Positions 6,842-13,819 are shown, counted from the stretch's first letter. The stretch: 14,151 bases of DNA from Desulfovibrio sp. (GCA_031281815.1 JAITEY010000039.1:1-14151); one strand, 5' to 3'. A program made the numbers and translations. Notes: a model not told the origin generated them from the sequence alone.

Positions 6842-6959
6842 CATACCGTGCCGGCAACGCTTCCTTTCAGGGATAGGCAATCCACCCGGCTCCCGGTCCG
6901 TCGGGGGGAGCCGGCGGGCAGACGGGGCCGGGCGTGCATTGAACCATAAGGAAACGATG

Positions 6960-7580
6960 ATGAAAAAAATTTCGGCTTTGCTTCCGGCCGCCGCCGCCGC
7001 CGTGGCGGCGTTGTTGCTGTTTTCTTTGCCTTTTGCCGGCGCGGCCTCGGGCGCGGCTGCGGACGAGGCAGTCATAACCCTGCCGCCGCCGGACAAGAGC
7101 GGCGGGATACCCTTGATGCAAGCTTTGAGCGAGCGCAGAAGCAACCGCAATTTTTCCGAGCAGGCTTTGTCGCGGCAGGATTTGAGCAATCTGCTCTGGG
7201 CTGCGTTCGGCGTGAACCGTCAGGACGGCCGGCGCACGGCGCCGACAGCGAATAATTCCCGGAAAGTTGCAATTTTCGCAGCCATGGGCACAGGCGTGTG
7301 GCAGTATGACGGCGCGGCGAATACCCTGACCAAAGTATTGAGCCGCGATACGGTCAAGGAGTTCGGAGGCGCACCGCTGACCTTGGTGTATGCCGCCCCC
7401 GAAGGATTGCACGACGCCATGCACCTGGGTTCCGTCTACCAGAATGTGGGACTGTACTGCGCTTCGGCCGGTCTGGCGAACGTGGTCAAAGCCACGGGCG
7501 TCGACGTGCTGAAAAACGATTTGAGACTCCCCGAAGGCTACAAGATTTTAATCATCCAGTCCGTCGGCAAGCCGAAATAA
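6960..7580 (+). CDS. Exported nitroreductase-fold flavoprotein
   Basis: A 206-residue protein of the nitroreductase/SagB-like flavoprotein superfamily with an N-terminal Sec signal: basic MKKIS, a hydrophobic core at about 6-28 and cleavage near AGA-AS or GAA-AD. The domain begins at about residue 48 with IPLMQALSERRSNRNFSEQ, where the RRSxR block normally contacts the FMN phosphate. NLLWAAFGVNR (77-87) and PTANNSRK (95-102) follow. Family members are FMN oxidoreductases using NAD(P)H, quinones or other donors; the substrate cannot be read here. Export is odd, because FMN and NAD(P)H are cytoplasmic, so a periplasmic quinone- or cytochrome-linked reaction is possible. AAGGA at 6948-6952 is 7 nt from the ATG at 6960 and 4 nt from another at 6957; I prefer 6960. 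It is a single-gene unit ending in a terminator. Confidence 0.85.
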   Translation: MKKISALLPAAAAAVAALLLFSLPFAGAASGAAADEAVITLPPPDKSGGIPLMQALSERRSNRNFSEQALSRQDLSNLLWAAFGVNRQDGRRTAPTANNSRKVAIFAAMGTGVWQYDGAANTLTKVLSRDTVKEFGGAPLTLVYAAPEGLHDAMHLGSVYQNVGLYCASAGLANVVKATGVDVLKNDLRLPEGYKILIIQSVGKPK

Positions 7581-7612
7581 CTGCGGCTGCTTTTTGCGGC
7601 GCAACGGTTGCG

Positions 7613-7646
7613 TTCGCGGCGGACTGCCGACGGCGTCCGCCGCGAA
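7613..7646 (+). terminator. Intrinsic terminator of the nitroreductase gene
   Basis: Arms 7613-7623 and 7636-7646 (TTCGCGGCGGA/TCCGCCGCGAA) make a perfect 11-bp stem with a 12-nt loop that can itself close three more pairs. ATTTCTTCT follows on the plus strand. It lies 32 nt past the stop codon. A small palindrome, CGCAAC-G-GTTGCG (7600-7612), directly precedes it. No T-tract faces the minus strand, so it is not an obvious stop for trmH. Confidence 0.7.
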
Positions 7647-7708
7647 ATTTCTTCTCCGGCCGCAGCAAATGTGCAGCAGTTTACCGCACTGTTACCCCGG
7701 ACGGGGCA

Positions 7709-8305
7709 TCACTTTTCAATCCACTCGGCGTAAACCGCCGCGAGTTCCTCTTGGCTGTACGTCGGCCGCGCATACTGCCCGGCCGCTTTTTTTTGACGCG
7801 AAGCCTCGCCCAAGAGCAGTGCGGCGGCAACGGACACATTGAAGCTTTGAATCATGCCGTACATGGGTATGCAGACTTCGGCATCGGCCAGAACGGCAAA
7901 CTCCGCGTTCAGTCCCCGGTGCTCGTTACCCAGGACAAAGGCCGCAGGCAGCGTAAGATCCAAATCGTACAGGGATACGGCGGACGCGGAGCAACTCGCG
8001 GCATAAACATGCATGTTCCCGGCCCGCAGGCGTGCCGTCAACGACGACAACTCCCTGTGCCGGACTGTTTTTACCCATTTACGCGCCGAGGCGGAACTGC
8101 CTGCGGCAAGGGCCGGAAAAGGCGTATCCGTATAATACAGATGCACTTCGGGCACGCCGAAGGCGTCGCAACTGCGCAGAATCGCCGAAACATTGTGCGG
8201 GTCGTGAATATTGTTGAGCACCAGGGTCAGGTCCTTGCGGCGCAGGCCGAGTACCTGCCGGATTCTGGCTACGCGCTCGGCGGTGCGGCGTCGTGTGGAG
8301 GGCAT
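7709..8305 (-). CDS. trmH: tRNA/rRNA 2'-O-ribose methyltransferase, TrmH family (SPOUT)
   Basis: SPOUT methyltransferase of 198 aa closest to TrmH, which methylates the 2'-O of G18 in tRNA using SAM. All three SPOUT motifs are present. Motif 1 is NIHDPHNVSAILRSCDAFG (32-50), with Arg44 as the likely catalytic Arg. Motif 2 is FVLGNEHRGL (123-132). Motif 3 is IPMYGMIQSFNVSVAAALL (146-164), forming the SAM-binding knot. The ATG at 8305 gives the usual start of the family; the ribosome site is weak (GGA about 10 nt upstream). A longer frame from a TTG at 8386 would overlap the kinase gene by 47 nt and lacks a ribosome site. It starts 34 nt after the kinase stop on the same strand, so it is probably co-transcribed with it. 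The tRNA rather than rRNA target is inferred from similarity. Confidence 0.9.
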   Translation of the reverse strand: MPSTRRRTAERVARIRQVLGLRRKDLTLVLNNIHDPHNVSAILRSCDAFGVPEVHLYYTDTPFPALAAGSSASARKWVKTVRHRELSSLTARLRAGNMHVYAASCSASAVSLYDLDLTLPAAFVLGNEHRGLNAEFAVLADAEVCIPMYGMIQSFNVSVAAALLLGEASRQKKAAGQYARPTYSQEELAAVYAEWIEK

Positions 8306-8339
8306 ACGTTGTTTTCCGGAGGAGGGGGCAGTGACGGCG

Positions 8340-11093
8340 TCAAGCCTTGTTGAGAGCCTTTGCGCTTGAGAGTGCCGCATCAACAAGTTTTTTTCGGACG
8401 AACTTGTTCAGTTCCGTCAGCACTTCGTCCAAATTCAGAGGTTTCCCTACATGGGCGTTCATTCCGGCTGCGCGGCATTTTTCAATATCCTCTTTCAAAA
8501 CATTCGCAGTCATGGCAATGATGGGAACAGTTTTTGCCGCGGGCGCATCCATCGCGCGAATGCGGCGCGTGGCCTCCAACCCGTCCATTTCGGGCATCTG
8601 CATATCCATGAGAATCGCGTCGTATGTATCGGGCTTCGCACTGAACAACTCCACAGCCTGTATGCCGTTTTCCGCGCAGTCGATTTCCGCCCCCGTGGGT
8701 TCCAGCAGCGTCAATACAATTTCGCGGTTGATTTCCACATCCTCCGTCAACAGCAGCCGGCACCCGGCAAAAATATTCTCAATGTTCTCCTGCGGAGTTT
8801 CCGCTTCGTGAGTGCCGGCAACGCCCATGCACTCGTTGATCACCTCGGCCACAGCCGAGGGGAACAGGGGTTTGCATAAAAACTTGTCCACCCCCGCCCG
8901 AGTTGCCGGCTCCTTGATGTCGTCCCACTCGGCAGCGGAAATCATGATGACGGAGGAGTGTTCTCCCCCGTGCTCTTTCAGACGACGGGAGAGTTCGATC
9001 CCATCCATGGCCGGCATACGCCGGTCCACAACATAGATGGTGTACGGTCCGTTTTTCTCTACCAGGGCCAGGGCGTAGTCGCCGCCGTCCGCAGTGTCGC
9101 AGGCAATGCCCAGCCCTTGGGCAATCTCCGCGAAATTTTCACGGACATCCGGCTCGTCGTCAATTATCATAACGCGTATGTCGCTCCAACGCACGCCGGG
9201 ATCCGGCAACGGCCGCGACGCACCGTCGCTCCGTGCCGCCTTTACCGTAAACGCGAAGGTAGAGCCTTTCCCCGGCGTCGATTCTACCCGGATATGCCCG
9301 TTCATCAACTCGATGAAGTGCTTGGAGATGGCAAGCCCCAATCCGGTGCCGCCGTATTTTCGGGTGATGCCGTTTTCAGCCTGCTGAAAGGGCGTGAACA
9401 GGCGCGCCTGCTGTTCGGGGCTGATGCCTATGCCGTTGTCCGTCACGCTGATCAGTATCTCGCACAGCCCGTCGCTTTCGCCCAGGAAGGCGGTATTCAA
9501 CGAAACCGTGCCGTTTTCGGGCGTGAACTTCGCCGCGTTGGAGAGTAAATTCGTCACTACCTGGGCCAAGCGTTGATCATCTCCCACCAGCACAGGCGGG
9601 ATGGCCGGGTCAATGTGGACGTTGAAACGCAGGCGCTTGTCGTCCATGCGAAAGTTAATTATGCCTGCCGCCCGGCTCAGCATTTTTTCAAAGCTGAACG
9701 CTACCCGGGAAAGCTCCACCTTGCCTGCCTCGATCTTCGACATGTCGAGGATGTCGTTGATGACGGCCAGAAGATGATTGGACGCATCCTCTATTTTGCC
9801 GAAGGCATAGTCCTTGCGCTGCAGGTCGGTCGCCTTTTTCCCGATGGCCGTCATGCCGATAACGGCGTTCAGCGGGGTGCGTATCTCGTGGCTCATGTTG
9901 GCGAGAAACAGGCTCTTTGCCTGGGCCGCGGCAAGGGCGGCCTCAATCCGCTCCTGCAGGGTCCCCACCATCACCTTGAGCGACTCGGCCAGCTTCCGGC
10001 TTTCGCCTTCCCCGCCGACATCAAGCTTTTCCGCGAGCTGTCGGCGCAGTTCCGGTGATTTTTCATACTCGCCGCAGGAAATCATGGCGGAGGCTTCGGT
10101 CAGCCGCTCAATCGGGCGCACGATATCGTGCGCTACTACTAAGGTCGCCGTGAGCGCGAACGCAAAGATGATTGCCGAGGCGATCAGTATGGCGACCAGC
10201 AATGCGTTGGATGAAGCCGTCATTTCGCCCTCGTCGAAAACAACGGCCAGGGTCCAGCCCGTAGACGGCATAGTGCGCGTCACGATGTATTCCTTCACCC
10301 CACGCGTCCCCATGCCGTACATGGCTCCGTCCTCGGCCGCCGCCATCTGCCTGCGAATCTCAGGATAGTGCGCCGGATTCAAAGCAACAAACTCGCGGTG
10401 ATGTCCGTCAACAATAATTTTCCCGTGATTGTCGAATATTACGATATAGCCGGTGTTGAGAATCTTGCGCGCGTTCAAATCTCCGATCAGGCTTTCCAGG
10501 CTGTAATCCACGCCTACCATGCCCAAAGGCTTATCGGCAAGATCTCGGGTTTTGACCATGATGCTGCAAACCATGCCGCCGCCCGTTGTCAGATAAGGTG
10601 ATGAAATCGTCACCTCCTGTTCGTCGGCCATGACTTCTTTATACCACGAACGTTCACGCGGATCGTAGTGCGGGTTTTTGATTGACCCTTCCGGCGCCTG
10701 GGCGTATTGGCCATCATCGTTCGCCATGAACACCAATCCGAAGTTGTCGTTGGCGTTGTGTATTTTAATGAATTCATCGTAAATTCGCTGTTCATAGGGC
10801 GGATGATTTTTATACCAAAGCGTTGAAACTTCAGTGGTATCAAGATAGCTGGTCAATTTGCCGCGGGAATTGCGCACCATGTCAAGATTTGCCAAATATT
10901 TTACGTTCATTTCGCCGGGCTCCATAAACGTACGTATCCGCTCCTCAATACGTTCCAATTGGCTTGTAGACAGGTTGAAAAACGACTCTATAGCAGCTTG
11001 TCGTGCGAGAATATAAACGACAGTTGATATGCACCCGCATACCAAGAACAGGCAGACGGTAATTGTCGTAATCAATCGCCTACGGATAGACAA
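8340..11093 (-). CDS. Hybrid sensor histidine kinase: dCACHE-HAMP-HisKA-HATPase-REC-REC
   Basis: Inner-membrane hybrid kinase of 917 aa. Membrane spans lie at about 8-30 and 298-321, with a periplasmic dCACHE_1 domain between them. HAMP follows at about 320-375. HisKA has SHEIRTPLN with phosphoacceptor His402. The ATPase domain shows Asn519, DNGIGI (552-557) and GGTGLGL (581-587). Receiver 1 (about 639-755) has Asp645/646, phospho-Asp690 and Lys741. Receiver 2 (about 778-895) has Glu784/Asp785, phospho-Asp830 and Lys884. There is no HPt or DNA-binding output, so a separate partner must take the phosphate. Tyr143, Arg148, Trp150, Tyr151, Tyr167 and Asp196 follow the amino-acid-binding dCACHE pattern. 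The start is a TTG at 11093, chosen because AAGGAGGA at 11101-11108 lies 7 nt upstream and no ATG is near. trmH follows on the same strand. Confidence 0.95.
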   Translation of the reverse strand: MSIRRRLITTITVCLFLVCGCISTVVYILARQAAIESFFNLSTSQLERIEERIRTFMEPGEMNVKYLANLDMVRNSRGKLTSYLDTTEVSTLWYKNHPPYEQRIYDEFIKIHNANDNFGLVFMANDDGQYAQAPEGSIKNPHYDPRERSWYKEVMADEQEVTISSPYLTTGGGMVCSIMVKTRDLADKPLGMVGVDYSLESLIGDLNARKILNTGYIVIFDNHGKIIVDGHHREFVALNPAHYPEIRRQMAAAEDGAMYGMGTRGVKEYIVTRTMPSTGWTLAVVFDEGEMTASSNALLVAILIASAIIFAFALTATLVVAHDIVRPIERLTEASAMISCGEYEKSPELRRQLAEKLDVGGEGESRKLAESLKVMVGTLQERIEAALAAAQAKSLFLANMSHEIRTPLNAVIGMTAIGKKATDLQRKDYAFGKIEDASNHLLAVINDILDMSKIEAGKVELSRVAFSFEKMLSRAAGIINFRMDDKRLRFNVHIDPAIPPVLVGDDQRLAQVVTNLLSNAAKFTPENGTVSLNTAFLGESDGLCEILISVTDNGIGISPEQQARLFTPFQQAENGITRKYGGTGLGLAISKHFIELMNGHIRVESTPGKGSTFAFTVKAARSDGASRPLPDPGVRWSDIRVMIIDDEPDVRENFAEIAQGLGIACDTADGGDYALALVEKNGPYTIYVVDRRMPAMDGIELSRRLKEHGGEHSSVIMISAAEWDDIKEPATRAGVDKFLCKPLFPSAVAEVINECMGVAGTHEAETPQENIENIFAGCRLLLTEDVEINREIVLTLLEPTGAEIDCAENGIQAVELFSAKPDTYDAILMDMQMPEMDGLEATRRIRAMDAPAAKTVPIIAMTANVLKEDIEKCRAAGMNAHVGKPLNLDEVLTELNKFVRKKLVDAALSSAKALNKA

Positions 11094-11229
11094 GCAATTT
11101 TCCTCCTTAACAAAGTCGGTCGGCGCCGGCAGGGCAATCGATCCATGACCGCCGTATGCCTGTTCGCCGAAAGGGAGGCAGCCGCCTCTAAAATCAGGAA
11201 TATTCCGGCTATGCTACGCTATAGGGTTG

Positions 11230-11258
11230 TTTATACTGCACGGCAGGAGTAAATACAA
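11230..11258 (-). promoter_or_regulatory. Candidate promoter of the hybrid kinase-trmH unit
   Basis: On the minus strand TTGTAT (11253-11258, 3/6) and TATAAA (11230-11235, 5/6) are spaced by exactly 17 nt. The transcript would start near 11223 and carry a leader of about 130 nt before the TTG start codon. Confidence 0.45.
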
Positions 11259-11388
11259 TACGTTTTTACGATGAAGCTCACGGCTCACTCTCCCCTGAAA
11301 GAAATAACAATACGCCGAGATAGCATGTAAATTTGAAAAGCGCAGCCGCGTTGCACGGTTTTTGCGAATCCGACCGGCGATGTCCCTC

Positions 11389-11416
11389 TTGACTTCCGCG
11401 CCGGGCAGGGTAAAGT
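11389..11416 (+). promoter_or_regulatory. Candidate sigma-70 promoter of the mini-protein gene
   Basis: TTGACT (11389-11394, 5/6) and TAAAGT (11411-11416, 4/6) are spaced by 16 nt. An alternative -10, AAGTAT, would give 18 nt. Transcription would begin near 11423, just before the foldable segment at 11426-11490, leaving a leader of about 100 nt. Confidence 0.5.
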
Positions 11417-11425
11417 ATCCGCGTT

Positions 11426-11490
11426 GCGCACCGTCGGGGGGTCAGGGGCCGGACTCTCATTAGGGACCGGACTCGGCAGACCCGATGCGC
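11426..11490 (+). promoter_or_regulatory. Foldable 5' leader of unknown class
   Basis: GCGCA (11426-11430) pairs with TGCGC (11486-11490), and TCGGG (11434-11438) pairs with CCCGA (11481-11485). This makes a 10-bp helix with a 3-nt bulge (CCG). The enclosed loop contains the direct repeat CCGGACTC twice (11449-11456 and 11467-11474, 18 nt apart), whose CCGG cores can pair with each other. It starts almost exactly where the promoter at 11389-11416 would begin transcription. It does not look like a tRNA or a riboswitch class that I know. Whether it is an RNA switch, a small RNA or chance folding cannot be settled by reading. Confidence 0.35.
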
Positions 11491-11524
11491 GCCGCCGAAC
11501 ATCATACTCTCCCGCGGGGTTGTT

Positions 11525-11662
11525 ATGTCGCACATTTTTACAGCCAATCTTTCCCATTCCGGCGATGCCTGGATAGGTGTCGGCCTCATCGGCGTGTATT
11601 TTGTATGGATGCTGTATACGGCGCTGATGCGCATCTCCAAAGGCGAGCATCTGCATCATTAG
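11525..11662 (+). CDS. 45-residue single-span membrane mini-protein
   Basis: A short frame, ATG 11525 to TAG 11660-11662, that I do not recognise. It encodes a polar start (MSHIFTANLSHSGDA), one clear membrane span at about residues 16-36 (WIGVGLIGVYFVWMLYTALM), then a basic and histidine-rich tail (RISKGEHLHH). The distribution of charge predicts N-terminus out, C-terminus in. Evidence for reality is the coherent membrane architecture, a promoter with a structured leader upstream, and its position as the only sensible frame between the kinase and rplU. Against it, the ribosome site is weak (GGGG at 11516-11519) and 45 codons can occur by chance. Small membrane proteins of this form often serve as accessory subunits of respiratory or transport complexes, but nothing nearby names a partner. 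Confidence 0.55.
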   Translation: MSHIFTANLSHSGDAWIGVGLIGVYFVWMLYTALMRISKGEHLHH

Positions 11663-11870
11663 GGCAACGCCGATACTGCTTCGGGCGCTGCAGTCGGCAC
11701 GGGCGGGCGCAGGTTCGGTGTGAGCAGGCGCGGTGATTGTTTCCGCAGATTACCGTATTCATCATTCATCCACCCGGAACCGGTGTCCGCAGCGCGCGCT
11801 GTTTGCCGCCGAGGCCCCGGCCGATCAGAGGCAATTCATCGGCACAGGGCTTTTTCCCGTTGCCCGTTGC

Positions 11871-11899
11871 TTGACATACGAAGCGGCAGAGGGTAAATG
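11871..11899 (+). promoter_or_regulatory. Promoter of the rplU-rpmA unit
   Basis: A perfect TTGACA (11871-11876) is followed after 17 nt by TAAATG (11894-11899, 3/6). The transcript would start near 11906, about 20 nt before the rplU start codon. A short leader with a strong ribosome site suits a highly expressed ribosomal-protein gene. The 208 nt between the mini-protein stop and this promoter hold only minor inverted repeats, such as GCCGAT/ATCGGC at 11820-11843. Confidence 0.6.
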
Positions 11900-11926
11900 C
11901 CGCACTCTATCTTTTTGGAGGAATAC

Positions 11927-12235
11927 ATGTACGCAGTCATCGAAACCGGCGGTAAACAGTTCCGCGTCGAGGAAGGCACCCGCCTGCGCGTTGCGGCTCT
12001 TGATGCCGAAGTCGGGAGCGAAGTCGTCATGGACAAGGTGCTTTTGCTTGGAGGCGAAGCCCTTGCCGTGGGCAAACCCTATGTGGAAAATGCCAGGGTT
12101 GCGGCGGAAGTGCTGGAACACGGACGCGGCGAAAAGATCCTTGTCTTCAAGAAGCGGCGCCGTCATGATTCACGACGCAGCAAAGGGCATCGTCAAATGT
12201 ATTCCGCCGTCCGAATCACATCCATCTCGTCCTGA
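11927..12235 (+). CDS. rplU: 50S ribosomal protein L21
   Basis: Ribosomal protein L21 of 102 aa, the usual size; it binds 23S rRNA in the large subunit. The sequence shows the family's start (MYAVIETGGKQFRVEEG), the central VENARVAAEVLEHGRGEKI segment at 62-80, and the basic KKRRR...KGHRQ tail that contacts RNA. The ATG at 11927 has GGAGGA at 11917-11922, 4 nt upstream. It is first in the rplU-rpmA-obgE order that is conserved across most bacteria, with its own promoter at 11871-11899. The tail ends with ITSISS where many homologues stop soon after the VKI strand, a trivial extension. Confidence 0.97.
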   Translation: MYAVIETGGKQFRVEEGTRLRVAALDAEVGSEVVMDKVLLLGGEALAVGKPYVENARVAAEVLEHGRGEKILVFKKRRRHDSRRSKGHRQMYSAVRITSISS

Positions 12236-12249
12236 CAAGGAGGCCGGCC

Positions 12250-12528
12250 ATGGCACATAAAAAAGCGGGCGGCAGTTCACGCAACGGCCGCGACAGCGCG
12301 GGACAGCGCCGCGGGATCAAACGCTTCGGCGGTCAACCCGTGCTTGCGGGCAACATCATCGTGCGCCAGCTCGGCACCCGCGTGCATCCGGGGACAGGCA
12401 CGGGACTGGGCAGGGATTTTACCATTTTCGCCGTCAGGGACGGCATCGTGAAGTTTGAAAAATTTGTGCGTAAAAATCGTGTGCTGACCAGAGTGCATGT
12501 GCTTCCGGCGCAAACCGGGCAGGCGTGA
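12250..12528 (+). CDS. rpmA: 50S ribosomal protein L27
   Basis: Ribosomal protein L27 of 92 aa. Its N-terminal tail (MAHKKAGGSSRNGRDS) reaches the peptidyl-transferase centre of the large subunit. KRFGGQ (24-29), AGNIIVRQLGTRVHPG (33-48) and LGRDFTIFAV (53-62) complete the family pattern. The N-terminus begins directly at MAHKKAGG, so there is no cleavable extension of the Firmicutes kind. AAGGAGG at 12237-12243 starts right after the rplU stop and lies 6 nt before the ATG, so the two genes form a tight operon. Confidence 0.97.
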   Translation: MAHKKAGGSSRNGRDSAGQRRGIKRFGGQPVLAGNIIVRQLGTRVHPGTGTGLGRDFTIFAVRDGIVKFEKFVRKNRVLTRVHVLPAQTGQA

Positions 12529-12532
12529 TACG

Positions 12533-12546
12533 GCCGGCATGCCGGC
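12533..12546. repeat. 14-nt perfect palindrome after rpmA
   Basis: GCCGGCATGCCGGC is fully self-complementary and lies 4 nt after the rpmA stop codon, followed by AAAAACG. It has no T-tract, so it is not a standard terminator. It might slow transcription between rpmA and obgE, or be a protein site. Confidence 0.4.
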
Positions 12547-12601
12547 AAAAACGCTTGGACAGTGTTGAAGAGCCGGCCACGGGATACCTTTGATCAGAAA
12601 C

Positions 12602-12663
12602 TCCTTTACGGTACGAAATCTCCCCTTCAGGGAGATTTCTGTTTGACGTCCTGTAAAGCCGGG
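12602..12663 (+). repeat. Imperfect intergenic repeat, copy B, with perfect hairpin
   Basis: The better-preserved copy of the repeat also seen at 6779-6841. Its core is a perfect 10-bp inverted repeat, GAAATCTCCC (12615-12624) and GGGAGATTTC (12630-12639), with a 5-nt loop. Outside it TTTAC (12605-12609) can pair with GTAAA (12653-12657). TTGACG follows the palindrome by 3 nt (12643-12648), as in copy A. It sits between rpmA and obgE. On the plus strand the hairpin is followed by TGTTTG, so it could weaken read-through from rpmA, while TTGACG might serve obgE. Compared with copy A it has 15 nt more on its left (about 12588-12602) before similarity resumes. Confidence 0.6.
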
Positions 12664-12676
12664 TGTGGATTGAGAT

Positions 12677-13819
12677 ATGCGCTTTGTGGATGAAGCCGTG
12701 ATTACCGTGCGCTCCGGCAAGGGCGGGAGCGGTTGCGTTTCCTTCAGGCGCGAAAAGTTCATCCCCAGGGGCGGCCCGGACGGCGGCAACGGAGGAGACG
12801 GCGGCAGCGTCGTACTTCATGCTTCTTCCCGCCTGCTCTCGCTGTATGATTTTCGCCTCAAACGCCTGTATGAAGCCGAAAACGGCAAGCCGGGAGAGGG
12901 CTCGCAGTGCGACGGGCGCAAGGGCCGGGATCTGATTCTGGAATTGCCCGTCGGCACGCAGGTGTATGTGTTGCGCAACGGCCGACAGGGTGAACTGCTC
13001 GGCGATTTGGCTGAAAACGGCGCGGAACTGCTTGTCGCCGCCGGAGGGCGGGGCGGCAAGGGCAATGAACATTTCAAATCCGCCGTCGTGCGCGCGCCGC
13101 GTTTTGCCCAACCCGGCGAAGCGGGGCAGGAGTTCACGCTGGGGCTGGAATTGAAAATTCTGGCGGACTGCGCTTTGCTCGGTCTGCCCAATGCCGGAAA
13201 ATCCACGTTTATAGCGACGGTGTCCGCCGCCAGACCGAAAATCGCCCCGTATGCGTTCACCACGCTGGTGCCGAATCTCGGCGTCATGCTCGACGACGAC
13301 GATTGGGAACGGCGCATGGTTATCGCCGATATTCCCGGTTTGGTGGAAGGGGCGCACAGGGGTCGAGGACTGGGGCATCGTTTTCTCCGTCATTTGGAGC
13401 GCGCGCGTTTTTTGCTGCACCTGCTGAGCATCGAAGACATCAACCCCGCCGATCCCTTTGCGGGCTTTGAACTCCTGAACAACGAACTGGAGTTGTTTTC
13501 CCCGGAACTTATGCGGCTCAGGCAGATTGAGGTCATTACCAAGATTGACCTAGCCCCGGTCGAGCTTCTGCAGGAGATATCCGGGCAAGCGCAACGCGGG
13601 GGGCGTGAGCTTTTTTTTGTTTCCGCCCTGACCGGCCGAGGCATGGAAGCGCTTACGGAGCATATGTGGGCCGTGTGCAGGGAAACGCAGGCCGGTATTC
13701 CGAGCAGCGTTTTCCCCGGATTCGAGGCCTCCGCGCCGGAGTCGGACGAAGACGTCCCCGGCGGTGAACGCGGGGCCGGCGACGGGAAGTTTGACATAGA
13801 CGTTGTTTACTGCGAATAA
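12677..13819 (+). CDS. obgE: Obg family GTPase (ObgE/CgtA), ribosome assembly factor
   Basis: Obg GTPase of 380 aa, involved in 50S maturation and in growth and stress control. The glycine-rich Obg fold spans 1-158 (GKGGSGCVSFRREKFIPRGG, 14-33, is the family signature). The G domain begins at about 160: G1 GLPNAGKST (169-177), switch I with FTT (194-196), G3 DIPGLVEGAHRGRGLG (218-233), G4 TKID (288-291) and G5 SAL (316-318). No OCT domain follows. The acidic tail (about 352-380) resembles that of E. coli ObgE in character only. The ATG at 12677 has a weak ribosome site (GGA at 12668-12670, 6 nt upstream). The 148-nt gap after rpmA is wide for this operon and is filled by a palindrome and repeat copy B, so obgE may be partly uncoupled from the ribosomal-protein genes. 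Confidence 0.96.
   Translation: MRFVDEAVITVRSGKGGSGCVSFRREKFIPRGGPDGGNGGDGGSVVLHASSRLLSLYDFRLKRLYEAENGKPGEGSQCDGRKGRDLILELPVGTQVYVLRNGRQGELLGDLAENGAELLVAAGGRGGKGNEHFKSAVVRAPRFAQPGEAGQEFTLGLELKILADCALLGLPNAGKSTFIATVSAARPKIAPYAFTTLVPNLGVMLDDDDWERRMVIADIPGLVEGAHRGRGLGHRFLRHLERARFLLHLLSIEDINPADPFAGFELLNNELELFSPELMRLRQIEVITKIDLAPVELLQEISGQAQRGGRELFFVSALTGRGMEALTEHMWAVCRETQAGIPSSVFPGFEASAPESDEDVPGGERGAGDGKFDIDVVYCE

Larger units (their letters stand above)
6625..6956. other. Divergent intergenic region between hppA and the nitroreductase gene
   Basis: A 332-nt non-coding stretch. From left to right it holds the hppA ribosome site, the hppA leader hairpin, the hppA promoter, repeat copy A, and a GC-rich leader for the nitroreductase gene (about 6850-6947) in which I recognise no known RNA class. 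The nitroreductase ribosome site AAGGA is at 6948-6952. Confidence 0.7.
11094..11524. other. Divergent control region between the hybrid kinase and the mini-protein gene
   Basis: A 431-nt stretch without a convincing gene. It holds the kinase ribosome site (11101-11108), a small 5-bp hairpin in the kinase leader (11175-11188, GAGGC-AGCC-GCCTC), a candidate kinase promoter (11230-11258), an AT-rich segment (about 11265-11345), a candidate plus-strand promoter (11389-11416) and a foldable leader (11426-11490). A 19-codon frame from the ATG at 11271 has no ribosome site and is not called. Confidence 0.7.

Noticed and set aside
6625..6939. N-terminal extension of HppA by 105 codons
   Set aside because: The extension runs through the promoter and repeat copy A and has no family similarity, while ATG 6624 has a strong ribosome site and a normal family start.
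11271..11330. 19-codon frame from ATG 11271
   Set aside because: No ribosome site and no coherent peptide features; explained by chance in AT-rich intergenic DNA.
11426..11490. tRNA or known riboswitch in the leader
   Set aside because: No cloverleaf, no TTCGA-type T-loop and no conserved core of the common riboswitch classes could be found by reading, so it is left as an unknown foldable leader.
12434..13420. 328-codon minus-strand open frame across rpmA-obgE
   Set aside because: Antisense to obgE and the tail of rpmA, both certain genes; the translation is low-complexity and starts without a ribosome site.
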